Source of the DNA: Microbacterium sp. AG1240
GTDB taxonomy: Bacteria; Actinomycetota; Actinomycetes; Actinomycetales; Microbacteriaceae
Reading direction: 5' to 3'
Assembly: GCF_003635115.1 (NCBI RefSeq)
Contig: NZ_RBXJ01000001.1
Coordinates: 1,054,001-1,118,000 of the forward strand
Length of the DNA: 64,000 nucleotides
In this document: piece after piece, positions 63,626 to 64,000 of the stretch
Numbering within the stretch: the stretch's first letter is position 1
How the letters are laid out: each line of letters opens with the position of its first letter
Program-made: the position numbers and the translations under genes
Notes under the pieces: model-generated
Told to the model about the DNA's origin: nothing
What the model saw: only the letters and a program-made list of their open reading frames with translations
The model's database searches: none

Positions 63626-63853
63626 CGGTCGGCTGACGGCGGCTCACCTGCCGCGAATCGGGGCATGGAGCGTGCCGGAGACCCCCGCTCGCGGCAACTC
63701 GGTGACCCGGGTGCGCGGAGTGTTCGTCCGCGCGCGAGGTCTCGTTCACCTGCGCGCATATCGCCCGTTCTCCGCGCCGCGGGACGGTGACGGTACCCGA
63801 ACCCACCGTCCCCGCGGACGCGCCTCGCGTGCGCCCGCCAGCCAGGGAGAACC

Positions 63854-64000
63854 ATGCCTCTTCTGCTCGCCGCCCCGAAGCGTCGGCTTCCGCTTCTCCT
63901 CGGCGGAGGTGTCACCGTCGCGGTGGTCGTCGCCGGGGTTCTCGTCGCAACCCTCTCGGGCGGCGCCGCATCCGCTCTCGAGGGCTCCGGAACCGCCGAG
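63854..64000 (+). CDS. N-terminal part of a secreted or membrane protein (cut by window end)
   Basis: Forty-nine residues are visible: a basic start (PLLLAAPKRRLP), a long hydrophobic segment (about 13-37) ending with Ala/Gly, then SALEGSGTAE, typical of a signal peptide or anchor. A good GGGAGA SD lies 6 nt before the ATG. The 228-bp gap upstream (63626-63853) shows no gene; it is promoter/leader space for this protein. Family unknown because the mature part lies outside. Confidence 0.6.
   Translation, partial: MPLLLAAPKRRLPLLLGGGVTVAVVVAGVLVATLSGGAASALEGSGTAE

Noticed and set aside
63626..63853. Riboswitch or small gene in the last intergenic space
   Set aside because: No conserved stem set, terminator or ORF with SD could be found; it looks like ordinary promoter/leader DNA for the gene at 63854.

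Overview
The window is about 70% GC and densely packed with genes that use GTG and ATG starts, often overlapping by GTGA or ATGA. Gene content and order point to a high-GC actinobacterium of the Microbacteriaceae, most likely Microbacterium or a close relative. Support comes from the eno-FtsB-DUF501 set, greA-DUF4307, DUF4245, DUF6264, DUF6510, a GlpX-type FBPase, an NDH-2, a class II FBP aldolase and a short actinobacterial prenyl transferase. Most of the window is core chromosome. I see no prophage, insertion sequence, integrase or CRISPR array.

Layout. 1-7064: SGNH hydrolase, O-methyltransferase, enolase, FtsB-like divisome protein, DUF501, a membrane-anchored subtilisin, NDH-2, and an odd class I tRNA with anticodon UAA. 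7088-8690: a three-gene cassette of DUF6510, an FAD/NAD reductase and a sulfite-oxidase-like molybdoenzyme. 8849-17083: orphan GAF histidine kinase, PLP amino-acid deaminase/aldolase, sugar-lactone oxidase, LemA, YcaQ/AlkX-type glycosylase, AI-2E exporter, threonine deaminase. 17093-40071: a stretch that largely follows the actinobacterial order greA, DUF4307, small membrane protein, hemolysin III, prenyl transferase, phoH, fumC, DUF4245, xseBA, ispH, glpX, ychF. It is interrupted by a two-component system, a carbonic anhydrase, an ECF sigma/anti-sigma pair, fba, rmuC and a DnaQ-like exonuclease. The mycothiol amidase gene mca, expected next to DUF4307 in many relatives, is not there. 40109-49031: regulators and small accessory genes (GNAT, AraC plus DUF2000, phosphatase, a degenerate alpha/beta hydrolase, ABC-F, LysR-HTH-only protein, SUMF1-like protein, flotillin, lipoprotein). 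49108-52195: a translationally coupled cassette of GT2, PIG-L/methyltransferase fusion and acyl-CoA-dehydrogenase-like genes. 52282-53889: arsC-chrA metal-oxyanion resistance pair. 53985-64000: DUF1269, SMP-30, GH15, Dps, SDR, Fpg, an MFS pump, an ABC exporter and the start of a secreted or membrane protein.

Regulatory architecture is unusually readable. About 24 genes carry a -10-like hexamer (consensus TAGNNT, more loosely NANNNT) 5 to 8 nt, usually exactly 6 nt, before the start codon. This implies widespread leaderless mRNAs, and I used it to choose several starts. Strong GC hairpins close many convergent gene pairs. A 15-bp perfect hairpin spans the SD and start codon of the FtsB-like gene right after enolase. 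The 400-bp gap after phoH holds a terminator-ended, multi-hairpin RNA candidate with C5 loops (6C-RNA-like). Two intergenic REP-like repeats share a core, and the heptamer GGATGCT is strongly over-represented throughout.
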